The notes below the pieces were generated by a model. The model was not told the DNA's origin. It saw only the letters and a program-made list of their open reading frames with translations, and made no database searches. Source: Mycolicibacterium sphagni (GTDB lineage: Bacteria; Actinomycetota; Actinomycetes; Mycobacteriales; Mycobacteriaceae). From it: 64,000 bases of DNA. Shown here in pieces: positions 1 through 8,169 of the stretch. The translations under genes were made by a program, and so were the position numbers. Location: positions 62,001 through 126,000 of the forward strand of contig NZ_NOZR01000012.1 in assembly GCF_002250655.1 (NCBI RefSeq). Direction: 5' to 3'. The first letter of the stretch is position 1. Each line of letters opens with the position of its first letter.

Positions 1-677
1 ACGTGAAACTGCAGCGGCTTGTCCAGCCGAAGCGCCTCGTGCACACCGAACCGCAGCAGTGTCCGGTCCGTCAGCCGCACTCCCCCGGCCGCCCGCCACC
101 GCGCCGCCGCCTCGGCGACAGCGCGCGTATCAGGAGCGGACAGATCGCCGTCGAACCCGCCGCGGTAGGCCAACACGGTTTTGGTGGCGACCGCAGTCTT
201 GCTGCGCTCGAACAAGATTCGCCGAAACGCGTCGGCATAGTCGCCGGGCGATGCCGCCGCCTGCTCGGCGACCTGCTCGAGCCGGACGATCTCACCGACC
301 GCGCTGCCGGACGCAGCGGCCATCTCCGGCAGCCCGGCAATCTCGCCCGGCAGCCCGGTGTCGACCAGCCAATCGCTGACGCCGGCGGCCGGCAGGAACA
401 CCGCGGCGAGTTGGCTTTCGGTCAACTGGCTGCGGCGTTCCCAATAACTCTGCGGGTCAACATGTTCAGGCAGGCCGAGCAGGGGCGCGCAATGCGCCCG
501 CACCGCGAAACCCAGCTGGGTGTCGAAGCCGGAATCGAAATCCGCCAGTGGTTCGATATTGGCCTCGTTGAGGCCGTTCTCGAAGCGCCGGCGGTCCGCG
601 GCCGCCAGCCAATAGCCGTGCACGTGGTTGTCCACCAGGCGCACACCGGCGATGTGGTCGGCCAGTGCGGATGTCAC
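1..677 (-). CDS. Amidohydrolase-like protein, 5' part (Rv1879-type), cut by window edge
   Basis: This is the N-terminal 225 codons of a protein whose C-terminus lies beyond the left edge. The frame is open on the minus strand from a GTG at 677, 27 bases after the glnA3-like stop. Near residue 16 it carries a V-D-N-H-V-H-G stretch, the H-x-H metal motif that opens amidohydrolase-superfamily barrels. The order (glutamine synthetase, then this gene, same strand) matches Rv1878-Rv1879 in M. tuberculosis. Substrate is unknown. The GTG start has no convincing Shine-Dalgarno, so translation may be coupled to the upstream gene. An ATG at 697 is out of frame and stops after a few codons. The family call rests on the H-x-H motif and the context. 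Confidence 0.7.
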   Translation of the reverse strand, partial: MTSALADHIAGVRLVDNHVHGYWLAAADRRRFENGLNEANIEPLADFDSGFDTQLGFAVRAHCAPLLGLPEHVDPQSYWERRSQLTESQLAAVFLPAAGVSDWLVDTGLPGEIAGLPEMAAASGSAVGEIVRLEQVAEQAAASPGDYADAFRRILFERSKTAVATKTVLAYRGGFDGDLSAPDTRAVAEAAARWRAAGGVRLTDRTLLRFGVHEALRLDKPLQFH

Positions 678-703
678 GCGCAGTGATAAGCGGTCATGAG
701 CAC

Positions 704-2050
704 TTATACGCTCCAGGCCATCCTGAACTTCTCGGTCAGCGCTTCGGGGTCCAGATGCGAATACGTCTCATGCTCGTAGCGACGAACGGCCACCAACGCA
801 TCGACGGCTGGATCGCCGAGTATCGCCCGCAACCGCGCCGAACCGTCCAGCGCGGCGATCTCCTGACCCTGATCGGAGCTCAACGCGACCGTGCCCGCGG
901 CCGTGCGCTCGCCGTCCGAAAGGGTGGCCGGGTCGACCAGCGTCTCCGGCGGGAGTGCGGCGCTGTGCTCGATGCCGTCAAGTGCCAGGCCCAGGATTGC
1001 GGCCGTGGCGAAGTACGGGTTGGCCGACGGATCGACGACCTTGACCTCCACGTTGGCTCCGTGCGGGTTTCCGTGCGTGCCGCGCACGAATCGAACTGCG
1101 GCCTCGCGGTTCTCGGTGCCCCAGCAGGCGTACGCGCCGGCCCAGTTGCCCGGCTTCATTCGCAGTCCCGACACGATCGAACCGCAGAAGATCAGCTGTG
1201 CGTCGAGTAGTCCGGCGATGATCCCTCCGATCGCGCTCTCCCCTTCGGCGGTCATTCCTTGCGTGCCAGTGCCCCCGGAGAACACCGGCGAATCGCCGCG
1301 CAGCAATGAAAAGTGCTGATGCGCACCCGAACCCACGCTGCCCGCGAAGGGGAGCGGGGACAGACACACCCGCAGCCCGTACTTGCGGGCCACCCGGCTG
1401 ATGACGATCCGGGTCAGTATCAGCTGGTCGGCGGCTGCCACCGGGGCCTTGGGAGCCAGGGAGATCTCGAACTGGTTGATGCCGTATTCCGGATGGAACT
1501 GCTCGATCTCCACCCCGGCGGCGCCCGCCGCAGCGGTTACATCGCGAACGAAACCCTCATACTCCAACGCACCGGCGAGGCCGTACTGCGCCCACAGATT
1601 GCCCGGCAGCCGATTGCCCTCGGGATCCACGAGCAGGAACTCGATCTCGTGTCCGACCAGACCCCGCAAGCCGGCGTGCTCCAACCGGGACTCGATGCGC
1701 GCCAGGGTTCCTCGCGCGCACGCCGGGACGGGGATGCCGTCCTGGTCGAAGAAGGAGGCGGGCGCCCACGCCAGGCCGTCACCGAGGACCCGCAACGCTT
1801 CCAGATCGATCCGGATGCGCTGGTCGCCGACAACCGTGATGCCTTCGGTGAACGCGATCCCGGCCTTGTCGATGGCGAAGACGTGGGTGACCGGGCTGAA
1901 ACCCAGTCCAGGATCGGCGAATGCGGTGGCGCGACGGGTGGGCACGGTCTTAGCGTGGGTCAGGCCTGCGGCAGTGACCATTGTCCCGACGACGACGTCC
2001 ACGCCGTCAGCCTTCAATCGCGCGATCGCCGGTGTGGTCATGGCAGACAT
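704..2050 (-). CDS. glnA3: Glutamine synthetase-family protein, GlnA3-like
   Basis: About 448 residues, the size of mycobacterial GlnA3 (Rv1878). The glutamine-synthetase fold is recognisable from the E-F-L-L-V-D segment, the H-P-E-Y-G-x-N-Q-F-E-I substrate and metal segment, G-S-G-A-H-Q-H-F (nucleotide site) and P-G-N-W-A-G, and the protein ends K-F-R-M-A-W-S-V. GlnA3 proteins are thought not to be the main ammonium-assimilating enzymes. In streptomycetes a GlnA3 ligates glutamate to polyamines, so that role is possible here but inferred. In-frame starts are a GTG at 2059 and ATGs at 2050 and 2041. The 2050 ATG is preferred because GGTGGG lies just upstream. The partner amidohydrolase follows directly. 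Confidence 0.9.
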   Translation of the reverse strand: MSAMTTPAIARLKADGVDVVVGTMVTAAGLTHAKTVPTRRATAFADPGLGFSPVTHVFAIDKAGIAFTEGITVVGDQRIRIDLEALRVLGDGLAWAPASFFDQDGIPVPACARGTLARIESRLEHAGLRGLVGHEIEFLLVDPEGNRLPGNLWAQYGLAGALEYEGFVRDVTAAAGAAGVEIEQFHPEYGINQFEISLAPKAPVAAADQLILTRIVISRVARKYGLRVCLSPLPFAGSVGSGAHQHFSLLRGDSPVFSGGTGTQGMTAEGESAIGGIIAGLLDAQLIFCGSIVSGLRMKPGNWAGAYACWGTENREAAVRFVRGTHGNPHGANVEVKVVDPSANPYFATAAILGLALDGIEHSAALPPETLVDPATLSDGERTAAGTVALSSDQGQEIAALDGSARLRAILGDPAVDALVAVRRYEHETYSHLDPEALTEKFRMAWSV

Positions 2051-2087
2051 TCTGCCCACCGCGCCCGCCGAGTGCGCCCGAAAGTGC

Positions 2088-2585
2088 CTAGGCGCGGCTC
2101 GGCAGGGTCAGCTTGCAGCTCTGACCGATGTCGAGGGTGGACAGCATGCGGCCCATCCCGATCCACATCGCGCACGACAAGGTCAGGTCTGCGAGCAGCT
2201 CGTCGGAGAACTGGGCGTGGGCGCGATCCCAAAAGTCCTCGTCGTACTTGAGGTTCACGTGGTCGGTGCCAAACCGGTGGGCGAACTCGGCGGCGACGCG
2301 TTCCTGCTCGCTGTAGCCCGGCCAGGTTGCCCATTCCAGTGCATGGTCGTAGAGATCCTCGTCGACTCCGGCGGCGGGGCCGTCGGCGTCACGGGTGTTT
2401 TGACACAAGACACATTCGTTGTCGTGGGCGATCACCGCGCGGGCGAGCTCGCGCACCCGCATCGGGAGGCGGTTCTTCTCGCTGTAGACCGCACTACTGA
2501 AGCCGGCCATCGCGGTTCCGATATCCGGGGACTTGACGATCCAGCCAGCGATGTCGTCTTCAGCGAAGTTTCCGATTCGGCTCAT
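2088..2585 (-). CDS. Carboxymuconolactone decarboxylase / AhpD-like protein
   Basis: A 165-residue helical protein with the CMD/AhpD signature: residues around 55 read H-D-N-E-C-V-L-C-Q-N-T-R, giving the C-x-x-C pair of alkylhydroperoxidase-like proteins. The usual histidine a few residues after the second cysteine is not obvious, so peroxidase chemistry is uncertain. It starts at ATG 2585 (M-S-R-I-G-N-F) and lies between the bfrA stop and the glnA3-like gene on the same strand. The glnA3 start is only about 40 bases beyond its stop, so the two could be co-transcribed. Members typically act as small redox or decarboxylase-like enzymes. No specific substrate can be assigned. Confidence 0.8.
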   Translation of the reverse strand: MSRIGNFAEDDIAGWIVKSPDIGTAMAGFSSAVYSEKNRLPMRVRELARAVIAHDNECVLCQNTRDADGPAAGVDEDLYDHALEWATWPGYSEQERVAAEFAHRFGTDHVNLKYDEDFWDRAHAQFSDELLADLTLSCAMWIGMGRMLSTLDIGQSCKLTLPSRA

Positions 2586-2651
2586 GGCGCGATGTTACGC
2601 CGCGAGCGACGAATCTGGAACGTGTTCTAGTTTCTGATCGACCGGGTGTGG

Positions 2652-3131
2652 TCAGCTCGGCGGGCGCGACACGCACTGCGCGGAGTAGAGCTCCACGCCG
2701 AGCTTGTCCATCAACTCGAGTTGGGTCTCGAGGTAGTCGATGTGGTGTTCCTCGTCGGCCACGATCCCCTCGAAGAGGTTGGCGGTGGTGGAGTCCTGCT
2801 TCTCGCGGCACAGGATGATGGCGGGCTTCAGCCGACCAACCACCTCGTACTCGATCGCCAGATCGCTCTCGAACTGCTCGCGCAGGGTCTGCCCCACCCG
2901 AAGCGAGCCGAGGCGCTGATAGTTGGGCAGCCCGTCTAGGAGCAGGATGCGGTCGGTGATCGCCTCTGCGTGCCGCATCTCGTCGAAGGACTCTTCCCTG
3001 GTGTGCTTTGCCAGCTCGGTGAAACCCCAGTTGTCCTGCATCTTGGAGTGCAGAAAGTACTGATTGATGGCGGTCAGTTCGCTGGTCAGCTGCTCGTTGA
3101 GCAGACGGAGAACTTCCGGATCGCCTTGCAT
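2652..3131 (-). CDS. bfrA: Bacterioferritin BfrA
   Basis: A 159-residue haem-containing ferritin that oxidises Fe(II) and stores iron inside a 24-subunit shell. The start at ATG 3131 gives M-Q-G-D-P-E-V-L, as I recall for mycobacterial BfrA; the longer frame to 3161 adds ten unconserved residues. Ferroxidase ligands are visible: E18, E51 and H54, with a later A-D-E-E-H-H segment supplying the second half. M52 is the haem ligand position. The C-terminus S-A-Q-C-V-S-R-P-P matches the family. It is divergent from bfd across a 239-base region holding an IdeR-type box, consistent with IdeR activation of iron storage in high iron. BfrA mRNA is also a reported target of the sRNA MrsI in M. tuberculosis. 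Confidence 0.97.
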   Translation of the reverse strand: MQGDPEVLRLLNEQLTSELTAINQYFLHSKMQDNWGFTELAKHTREESFDEMRHAEAITDRILLLDGLPNYQRLGSLRVGQTLREQFESDLAIEYEVVGRLKPAIILCREKQDSTTANLFEGIVADEEHHIDYLETQLELMDKLGVELYSAQCVSRPPS

Positions 3132-3261
3132 GACGTTTCTTCCCCCCAGGTCGGCGGTCAATGGGCCCAGTGATCGGGCCGAGCGCGTAAGTCACCCTAG
3201 TGCAGCCTGGCGACAGCCTTGCGAAAGTCCGAACCGCCGGGGTGTTGTAGGCAGGCCTTAC

Positions 3262-3280
3262 TAAGGTTAGTCTCCACTAA
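3262..3280. promoter_or_regulatory. IdeR-type iron box between bfrA and bfd
   Basis: The 19-mer TAAGGTTAGTCTCCACTAA matches 14 of 19 positions of the IdeR consensus TTAGGTTAGGCTAACCTAA, with a well-kept left half and a weaker right half. A poorer overlapping match lies just to its left (about 3246-3264). It sits 131 bases upstream of the bfrA start and 91 bases upstream of the bfd start. In mycobacteria IdeR with iron activates bfrA, so this box could serve either or both genes. Confidence 0.7.
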
Positions 3281-3281
3281 T

Positions 3282-3341
3282 ATGTCCAATGTGCGTATGT
3301 CCGTTGTGCGTATGTCCGTTGTGCGTATGTCCGATGTGCGA
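3282..3341. repeat. Four tandem copies of a 15-bp unit
   Basis: Units start at 3282, 3297, 3312 and 3327. The two middle units are identical (ATGTCCGTTGTGCGT) and the outer two differ from them by one or two bases. The array starts one base after the IdeR-type box and ends 29 bases before the bfd ATG, so it probably occupies the bfd promoter or leader. It has no spacers and is not a CRISPR array. Confidence 0.9.
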
Positions 3342-3370
3342 CGTGATCCTGCGATGAGAGGGAAGCCCTG

Positions 3371-3568
3371 ATGTACGTGTGCCTCTGCGCGGGGGCGACC
3401 AACGCCACGGTCAGTGCGGCTGTCGCAAGCGGAGCGTGCACGTCTAAGCAGGTCGCGGCCGCCTGCGGCGCCGGAGGCGATTGCGGCCGGTGCCGTCGCA
3501 CTGTGCGGGCCATCATCGAGGCGCATTTCGCGGCCGACACCCGTCTGGCCTCGGCCGGGGCGCGCTGA
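3371..3568 (+). CDS. bfd: Bacterioferritin-associated ferredoxin Bfd
   Basis: A 65-residue [2Fe-2S] protein whose four ligand cysteines are C4, C6, C38 and C41, the Bfd spacing. In other bacteria Bfd docks on bacterioferritin and passes electrons to the internal mineral so that stored iron is released. Here it faces bfrA, which supports that role. ATG 3371 is preceded by GAGAGGGA with a seven-base spacer. That spacer contains AGCCCT (3364-3369), complementary to the predicted loop of the small RNA at about 53.1 kb. The stop is one base from the convergent enoyl-CoA hydratase stop. The tail after residue 55 is alanine-rich and not conserved in character. Confidence 0.92.
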   Translation: MYVCLCAGATNATVSAAVASGACTSKQVAAACGAGGDCGRCRRTVRAIIEAHFAADTRLASAGAR

Positions 3569-3569
3569 C

Positions 3570-4328
3570 TCAGCTCGTTTTTCCGCGGTGAAAATCCGCT
3601 AGCGCTTCGGCGTTGGCCGCCGCGCCCATCAGCTTCTCGAAGAACGCGTTCTCCCGCGTGGTCGCCTCTGCGATTCCGGGCCGTAGCGGTTCGACCATCG
3701 TCTGCTTGACCGCGATGAGGCTCGAAATGGGCCGGGAGGCTAGGACTTCGGCGTGCTTGCGGGCATCGGCCAACAGCTCGTCGGGTTCACTGACCCGCCA
3801 GACCAGACCCATCCGCAATGCCTCGGCGGCATCCACCCATTCCGAGGACATCAGTAACCAGGCGGCGTTCTGCCGACCGATCAACTGCGGCAACAGATAT
3901 GACGACGCGGCTTCCGGCGCCACACCCAGGCTGGTGAAGGGGCACTTCAGCCGCGCGGTCGAGGACATGAACGCCAGGTCGGCATAGCCGAGGATCGTCG
4001 CGCCGATGCCGAGGCCGACACCGTTGATCGCACAGATCAGCGGCTTGGGGAACCGGCTCAGCGCGCTGATCAGTCCGGGAAAGCCGTGCGTGCCCTGGAC
4101 GAAGTCGGGATCGGTGATCCGGGCCTGCATGTCGCCGAGATCTTGGCCGGCGCTGAACGCCCGACCGGCTCCGGTGATCAGCACGACGGCCACCTCGGGG
4201 TCGTCGGCGGCCGCCAGCAGCGCCTCGGCGGTGGCGTCGTACAGGGCCTCGTTGAAGGCGTTGAGGGCGTCGGGCCGATTGAGAGTGATGGTGCGAACCC
4301 GGTTCTCGTCGGCGATGAGGAGCGTCAC
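3570..4328 (-). CDS. Enoyl-CoA hydratase/isomerase family protein
   Basis: A 252-residue crotonase-fold protein. It has the CoA-binding and oxyanion-hole pattern: A-F-S-A-G-Q-D-L near residue 60 and G-V-G-L-G-I-G-A near residue 105, followed by a P-F-T-S-L-G-V-A-P-E-A segment that places an acidic residue where hydratases have a catalytic glutamate. The first residues T-L-N-R-P-D-A-L-N-A-F-N are typical. Likely role is hydration or isomerisation of an enoyl-CoA in fatty-acid or sterol breakdown; mycobacteria have many paralogues and I cannot assign an EchA number. It converges on bfd and lies downstream of the Rv1875-type gene, separated by a hairpin. Confidence 0.88.
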   Translation of the reverse strand: MTLLIADENRVRTITLNRPDALNAFNEALYDATAEALLAAADDPEVAVVLITGAGRAFSAGQDLGDMQARITDPDFVQGTHGFPGLISALSRFPKPLICAINGVGLGIGATILGYADLAFMSSTARLKCPFTSLGVAPEAASSYLLPQLIGRQNAAWLLMSSEWVDAAEALRMGLVWRVSEPDELLADARKHAEVLASRPISSLIAVKQTMVEPLRPGIAEATTRENAFFEKLMGAAANAEALADFHRGKTS

Positions 4329-4394
4329 GCGCGGAAGCCTAACCGGGTTGCGAAGCGCGTCAGGGAGCCAAGCCCGGCAGATGGGACCTAGGTG

Positions 4395-4424
4395 CTCTCA
4401 CCACAACCGAGTCTGCGGTGAGAG
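4395..4424 (-). terminator. Hairpin downstream of the Rv1875-type gene
   Basis: CTCTCACC (4395-4402) and GGTGAGAG (4417-4424) form an 8-bp perfect stem with a 14-base loop, 88 bases after the stop of the gene at 4512. There is no clear U-tract, which is common for mycobacterial terminators. It could instead be an operator. Confidence 0.4.
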
Positions 4425-4511
4425 AGCGTGGACCGTGCTGGAAATGCGCGCTGAGCGCAGGCTGGGCGCATTGCACGCAGTCTCGCGCGAGAGGACTGGC
4501 TGTCTTGTCGG

Positions 4512-4955
4512 CTATCCGTTGCTGTACACCCGGGTCGGCGCCACCAGGACGGCGACGCGGGCCTGCTCGATCATGGTCCGGTCGTACTCGGTCCAGTTGT
4601 CGTGGGTGCCACCGCAGGCGGTGAACACCTCACGCAGCAGCAGTCGTAGCTGATCCGGCCCGACCAGCCACCCCGGCACATCGTCGGGCCCCGCGAGTTC
4701 GGCGCGGCCCTCCACGGTGGCCCACTGCCAGCCTTGGCGGAACGTCAGGGTCAGGGCCGGGCGTGCCCGTAGATTCGCCAGCTTGACCCGCCCGTAGGTG
4801 ACGAACGCCAGCACCGGTTCGCCGGTGGCCGGATGCGCCACGACACCGGCGTTGATTAGCGAGGCCTGGATCGTCCCGTCGGCCCGCAGCGTCGAGACCA
4901 CCGCCAATCCGCGGTCGGCCTCCGCCAGCGCGACGGCCTCGCTCAGGGTGGTCAT
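4512..4955 (-). CDS. PPOX-fold flavin/F420-binding protein (Rv1875-type)
   Basis: A 147-residue split-barrel protein of the pyridoxamine-phosphate-oxidase-like family, the same length as Rv1875. Typical features are the N-terminal helix, the strand V-S-T-L-R-A-D-G-T-I-Q-A-S, the P-A-T-G-E-P-V-L-A-F-V-T-Y-G-R strand, then K-L-A-N-L-R-A-R-P-A-L-T-L-T-F. In actinobacteria many members bind F420 or FMN and reduce unsaturated substrates; the cofactor here is inferred. Its ATG at 4955 overlaps the EthD gene stop in an ATGA junction, so the two are translationally coupled and probably form one operon. Confidence 0.82.
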   Translation of the reverse strand: MTTLSEAVALAEADRGLAVVSTLRADGTIQASLINAGVVAHPATGEPVLAFVTYGRVKLANLRARPALTLTFRQGWQWATVEGRAELAGPDDVPGWLVGPDQLRLLLREVFTACGGTHDNWTEYDRTMIEQARVAVLVAPTRVYSNG

Positions 4956-5662
4956 GCTTGCTCGGCGACGAACGGGCTGCGCAGAACGTAGCGGCTGGTC
5001 GGTACGGCGTCGATGTTGACGTTGGCACCGAAAGCCGCTGTGCTGGCGACCATCTTCTCCATCCGGTCCTGCAGGTCGGCGTCGTCAGCGGCGCCGAAGA
5101 ACGCGTGCAGGCTGCGCACCGATTCGATGGGGAAATGCTCCTCGACGATCGCATTGATCACCGGAGCGTCTTCGGTGAGCGCACGCACCACGTAGTTCTG
5201 CACATAGGTGAAGGTCGACTGCGTGGCGATCGCCACCGGCGTGTGGTTGCCGTGCCAGCGCGACAGCCACGTCGGCTCGTCCATGTGGGCGGGGCGCCGC
5301 AACAGCGCCATATTGGCCAACCCGGGCGAACGCTCCCCGATCGGTGACGTCGGCGGCGGCAGCGGAGCCGACTCGGTGACGAGATACGCGGCGATGTACT
5401 CGGCCTGGTGGCCGAGCAGTTCCAAGGCCATCAGGACCTGATCGCCGTAGTACTGCTGAGTCCAGAGGCTGACAACCGCCTGCACCGGCGGGTCCAGCAC
5501 CGTCAGCATCATCATCGAATCGCGGACGTCGGCGTCGCGGACGTTGACCGTCACCCCGGGCAGGCCGAGGGCGAGCAGCTCCTGTGCCACCGGGCCCCGC
5601 AACTGTTCGGCCCACGCGTCGTCGGGGGCACCGGTGCGCAGTGTGACCATCACCTTCTCCAT
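4952..5662 (-). CDS. EthD-domain (dimeric alpha-beta barrel) protein
   Basis: A 236-residue protein with two ferredoxin-like barrel halves. The second half contains E-P-T-W-L-S-R-W-H-G-N-H-T-P-V-A-I-A, which resembles the E-F-x-x-x-W-x-x-x-H motif of EthD and related dimeric alpha-beta-barrel enzymes, followed by Y-V-Q-N-Y-V-V-R. EthD family members are small accessory enzymes in degradation pathways; no substrate can be named. It begins at ATG 5662 and its last codon overlaps the start of the Rv1875-type gene by four bases, indicating coupling. It is divergent from the sulfatase at 5789 across a 126-base region. Confidence 0.75.
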   Translation of the reverse strand: MEKVMVTLRTGAPDDAWAEQLRGPVAQELLALGLPGVTVNVRDADVRDSMMMLTVLDPPVQAVVSLWTQQYYGDQVLMALELLGHQAEYIAAYLVTESAPLPPPTSPIGERSPGLANMALLRRPAHMDEPTWLSRWHGNHTPVAIATQSTFTYVQNYVVRALTEDAPVINAIVEEHFPIESVRSLHAFFGAADDADLQDRMEKMVASTAAFGANVNIDAVPTSRYVLRSPFVAEQA

Positions 5663-5788
5663 GGCTGGAACCTACCTGCCAGCGTGTGGGGAGCAACCTG
5701 TCTATCCCACTCTCGTGTGGCGCCTGCGGCGTAGGCTGGCCCGGCTCAGGGGATCGAGAAGAGGTCTCCTCGTGGTCAAGGAGGACCG

Positions 5789-8167
5789 ATGGCGGATTCG
5801 TCGTCTCAGCCCGGCACAGCTCAGGCGCGGGTGCGTCGCGACGTACTACCGATTCCCGACACCCGGCACGTCGGGCTGACCACCTACGACGCCAAGGATC
5901 CCGACACCAGCTACCCGCCGATCACCACGCTGCGGCCACCGAAGGACGCGCCCAACGTCCTGATCGTGCTCATCGACGACGTCGGCTTCGCGGCGTCGTC
6001 CGCCTTCGGCGGCCCGTGCGACACTCCGGTGGCGGGGCGGCTGGCCGGAAACGGATTGAAGCTCAACCGGTTCCACACCACTGCGCTGTGCTCCCCCACC
6101 CGTCAGGCATTGCTGACCGGGCGCAACCACCACTCGGTCGGCATGGGTGCGATCACCGAGACGGCCACTTCGGCACCGGGCAACAGCAGCATCCGGCCGA
6201 AGGACAAGGCCCCGATCGCGGAAACCCTCAAGCTCAACGGGTATTCGACCGCGCAGTTCGGCAAGTGTCACGAGGTCCCGGTCTGGGAGGTCTCCCCCGT
6301 CGGGCCGTTCCACCAGTGGCCGACCGGGTCGGGCTTCGAGTACTTCTACGGGTTCATCGGCGGTGAGGCCAATCAGTACTACCCGGGCCTATATGAGGGC
6401 ACGACACCGGTAGAGCCGCCCCGCACGCCCGAAGAGGGCTACACCCTCACCGAGGATCTCGCCGACCACGCGATCACCTGGGTGCGCCAGCAGAAGGCGT
6501 TGATGCCCGACAAGCCGTTCTTCATGTACTTCGCCCCCGGCGCCACCCACGCGCCGCACCATGTTCCCGCGCACTGGTCGGACAAGTATCGCGGTCAGTT
6601 CGACGAGGGCTGGGATGTGCTGCGGGAGAAGATCTTCGCCCGGCAGAAGCAGCTTGGGGTAATTCCTGAGGACGCCGAGCTGACCGCACGTCACGACGAA
6701 ATCCCGGCCTGGGACGCCATGGCCGACGAGCTGAAGCCGGTGCTGGCCCGGCAGATGGAGATCTACGCCGGCTTCCTCGAGCAGACCGACCACGAGATCG
6801 GCCGGGTCGTCGATACGCTCGAGGACCTGGGCGTGCTCGACGACACCCTCATCTACTACATCATCGGCGACAACGGGGCCTCGGCGGAGGGAACGCCCGT
6901 CGGCTGCTTCAACGAGATGGCCGTCCTCAACGGCATGGGGGGTCTGGAGACCACCGAGTTCCTGCTGTCCAAGATCGACGACTTCGGCACCCCGGACGCC
7001 TACAACCACTACGCGGTGGGCTGGGCGCACGCGTTGTGCACGCCCTATCAGTGGACCAAGCAGGTGGCGTCGCACTGGGGCGGGACTCGCAACGGCACCA
7101 TCGTGCACTGGCCCAGCGGCTTGGCCGACAAGGGCACGGTGCGCAACCAGTTCCACCACGTCATCGACGTCGTCCCCACTATCCTCGAGGCGGCTGGTAT
7201 CCCGGCTCCGCTGAGCGTCAACGGTATTGCGCAGGCGCCATTGGAGGGCGTGAGCATGCTGGGCACGCTGCGCGACGAAGCCGCACCGGAGTCACATGTC
7301 GTGCAGTACTTCGAGATCATGGGCAACCGCGGCATCTATCACAAGGGCTGGACGGCGGCGACCAAGCACCGCACCCCGTGGAAGATCGACACCCCGCCGG
7401 CATTCGACGACGACGTCTGGGAGCTCTACGGCCCAGACGACTGGACACAGGCCCGCAACCTCGTCGCCGACAATCCGGAGAAACTGGCTGAGCTGCAACG
7501 GCTTTGGCTCATAGAGGCGGTCAAGTACAACGTCGTCCCGCTCGACGACAGGTCCTTCGAACGGATCAATCCCGACATCGCCGGACGCCCGCAGCTCATC
7601 AAAGGCACCAGGCAACTACTGTTCGACGGCATGCGGGTCAGCGAAAGCTGCGTCCTGAACCTGAAGAACAAGTCGCACTCGGTGACCGCCAACATCGTTG
7701 TGCCCGAGACCGGCGCTGCCGGGGTGATCATCACCCAGGGCGGGCAGGTCGGCGGCTGGGCGCTCTACGTCCACGAGGGACGGCTGAAGTACTGCTACAA
7801 CTTCTTCGGCATCCAGTACTTCTTCGTCACCGCCGACACGCCGCTCCCTGCGGGTGCACACCAGGTGCGGATCGAATTCGCCTACGACGGTGGCGGATTG
7901 GCCAAGGGTGGCACGGTGACCCTGTATCACGACGGCACGCCGGTGGGCACCGGCCGGGTGGACATCACCATTCCGATGGGGTTCTCCGCCGATGAGGCCT
8001 GCGATGTCGGGCGTGACACCGGGTCGCCGGCCTCCCCGGACTACGGGCCGTCCGGCAACTCCTTCACCGGACGGATCGACTGGGTGCAGATCGACATCGG
8101 CGACGACAACCACGACCACCTGATCACCCCGGCGGACCGGCTCAAACTGGCGATGGGCAAGCAGTAG
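5789..8167 (+). CDS. Class I arylsulfatase
   Basis: A 792-residue formylglycine-type sulfatase, which hydrolyses sulfate esters. The active-site signature C-S-P-T-R is at residues 101-105, where C101 would be converted to formylglycine, followed by the L-L-T-G-R motif. Calcium ligands are likely D63-D64 (L-I-D-D) and D-N-G-A near residue 360. The C-terminal 200 residues form a beta-rich accessory domain seen in mycobacterial AtsA/AtsB-type enzymes. There is no signal peptide, as usual for this cytosolic group. ATG 5789 has AAGGAGG eight bases upstream. The formylglycine-generating enzyme is not encoded nearby. The stop is two bases from the convergent thioesterase stop. Confidence 0.93.
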   Translation: MADSSSQPGTAQARVRRDVLPIPDTRHVGLTTYDAKDPDTSYPPITTLRPPKDAPNVLIVLIDDVGFAASSAFGGPCDTPVAGRLAGNGLKLNRFHTTALCSPTRQALLTGRNHHSVGMGAITETATSAPGNSSIRPKDKAPIAETLKLNGYSTAQFGKCHEVPVWEVSPVGPFHQWPTGSGFEYFYGFIGGEANQYYPGLYEGTTPVEPPRTPEEGYTLTEDLADHAITWVRQQKALMPDKPFFMYFAPGATHAPHHVPAHWSDKYRGQFDEGWDVLREKIFARQKQLGVIPEDAELTARHDEIPAWDAMADELKPVLARQMEIYAGFLEQTDHEIGRVVDTLEDLGVLDDTLIYYIIGDNGASAEGTPVGCFNEMAVLNGMGGLETTEFLLSKIDDFGTPDAYNHYAVGWAHALCTPYQWTKQVASHWGGTRNGTIVHWPSGLADKGTVRNQFHHVIDVVPTILEAAGIPAPLSVNGIAQAPLEGVSMLGTLRDEAAPESHVVQYFEIMGNRGIYHKGWTAATKHRTPWKIDTPPAFDDDVWELYGPDDWTQARNLVADNPEKLAELQRLWLIEAVKYNVVPLDDRSFERINPDIAGRPQLIKGTRQLLFDGMRVSESCVLNLKNKSHSVTANIVVPETGAAGVIITQGGQVGGWALYVHEGRLKYCYNFFGIQYFFVTADTPLPAGAHQVRIEFAYDGGGLAKGGTVTLYHDGTPVGTGRVDITIPMGFSADEACDVGRDTGSPASPDYGPSGNSFTGRIDWVQIDIGDDNHDHLITPADRLKLAMGKQ

Positions 8168-8169
8168 TC

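Noticed and set aside
3..1210. Long plus-strand frames (3-686 and 665-1210)
   Set aside because: They lie over the minus-strand amidohydrolase and glnA3-like genes, which have clear motifs, and their arginine-rich products look like GC-driven shadows.
3282..3341. 15-bp repeats as a CRISPR array
   Set aside because: Units are directly adjacent with no spacers and no cas genes are nearby.
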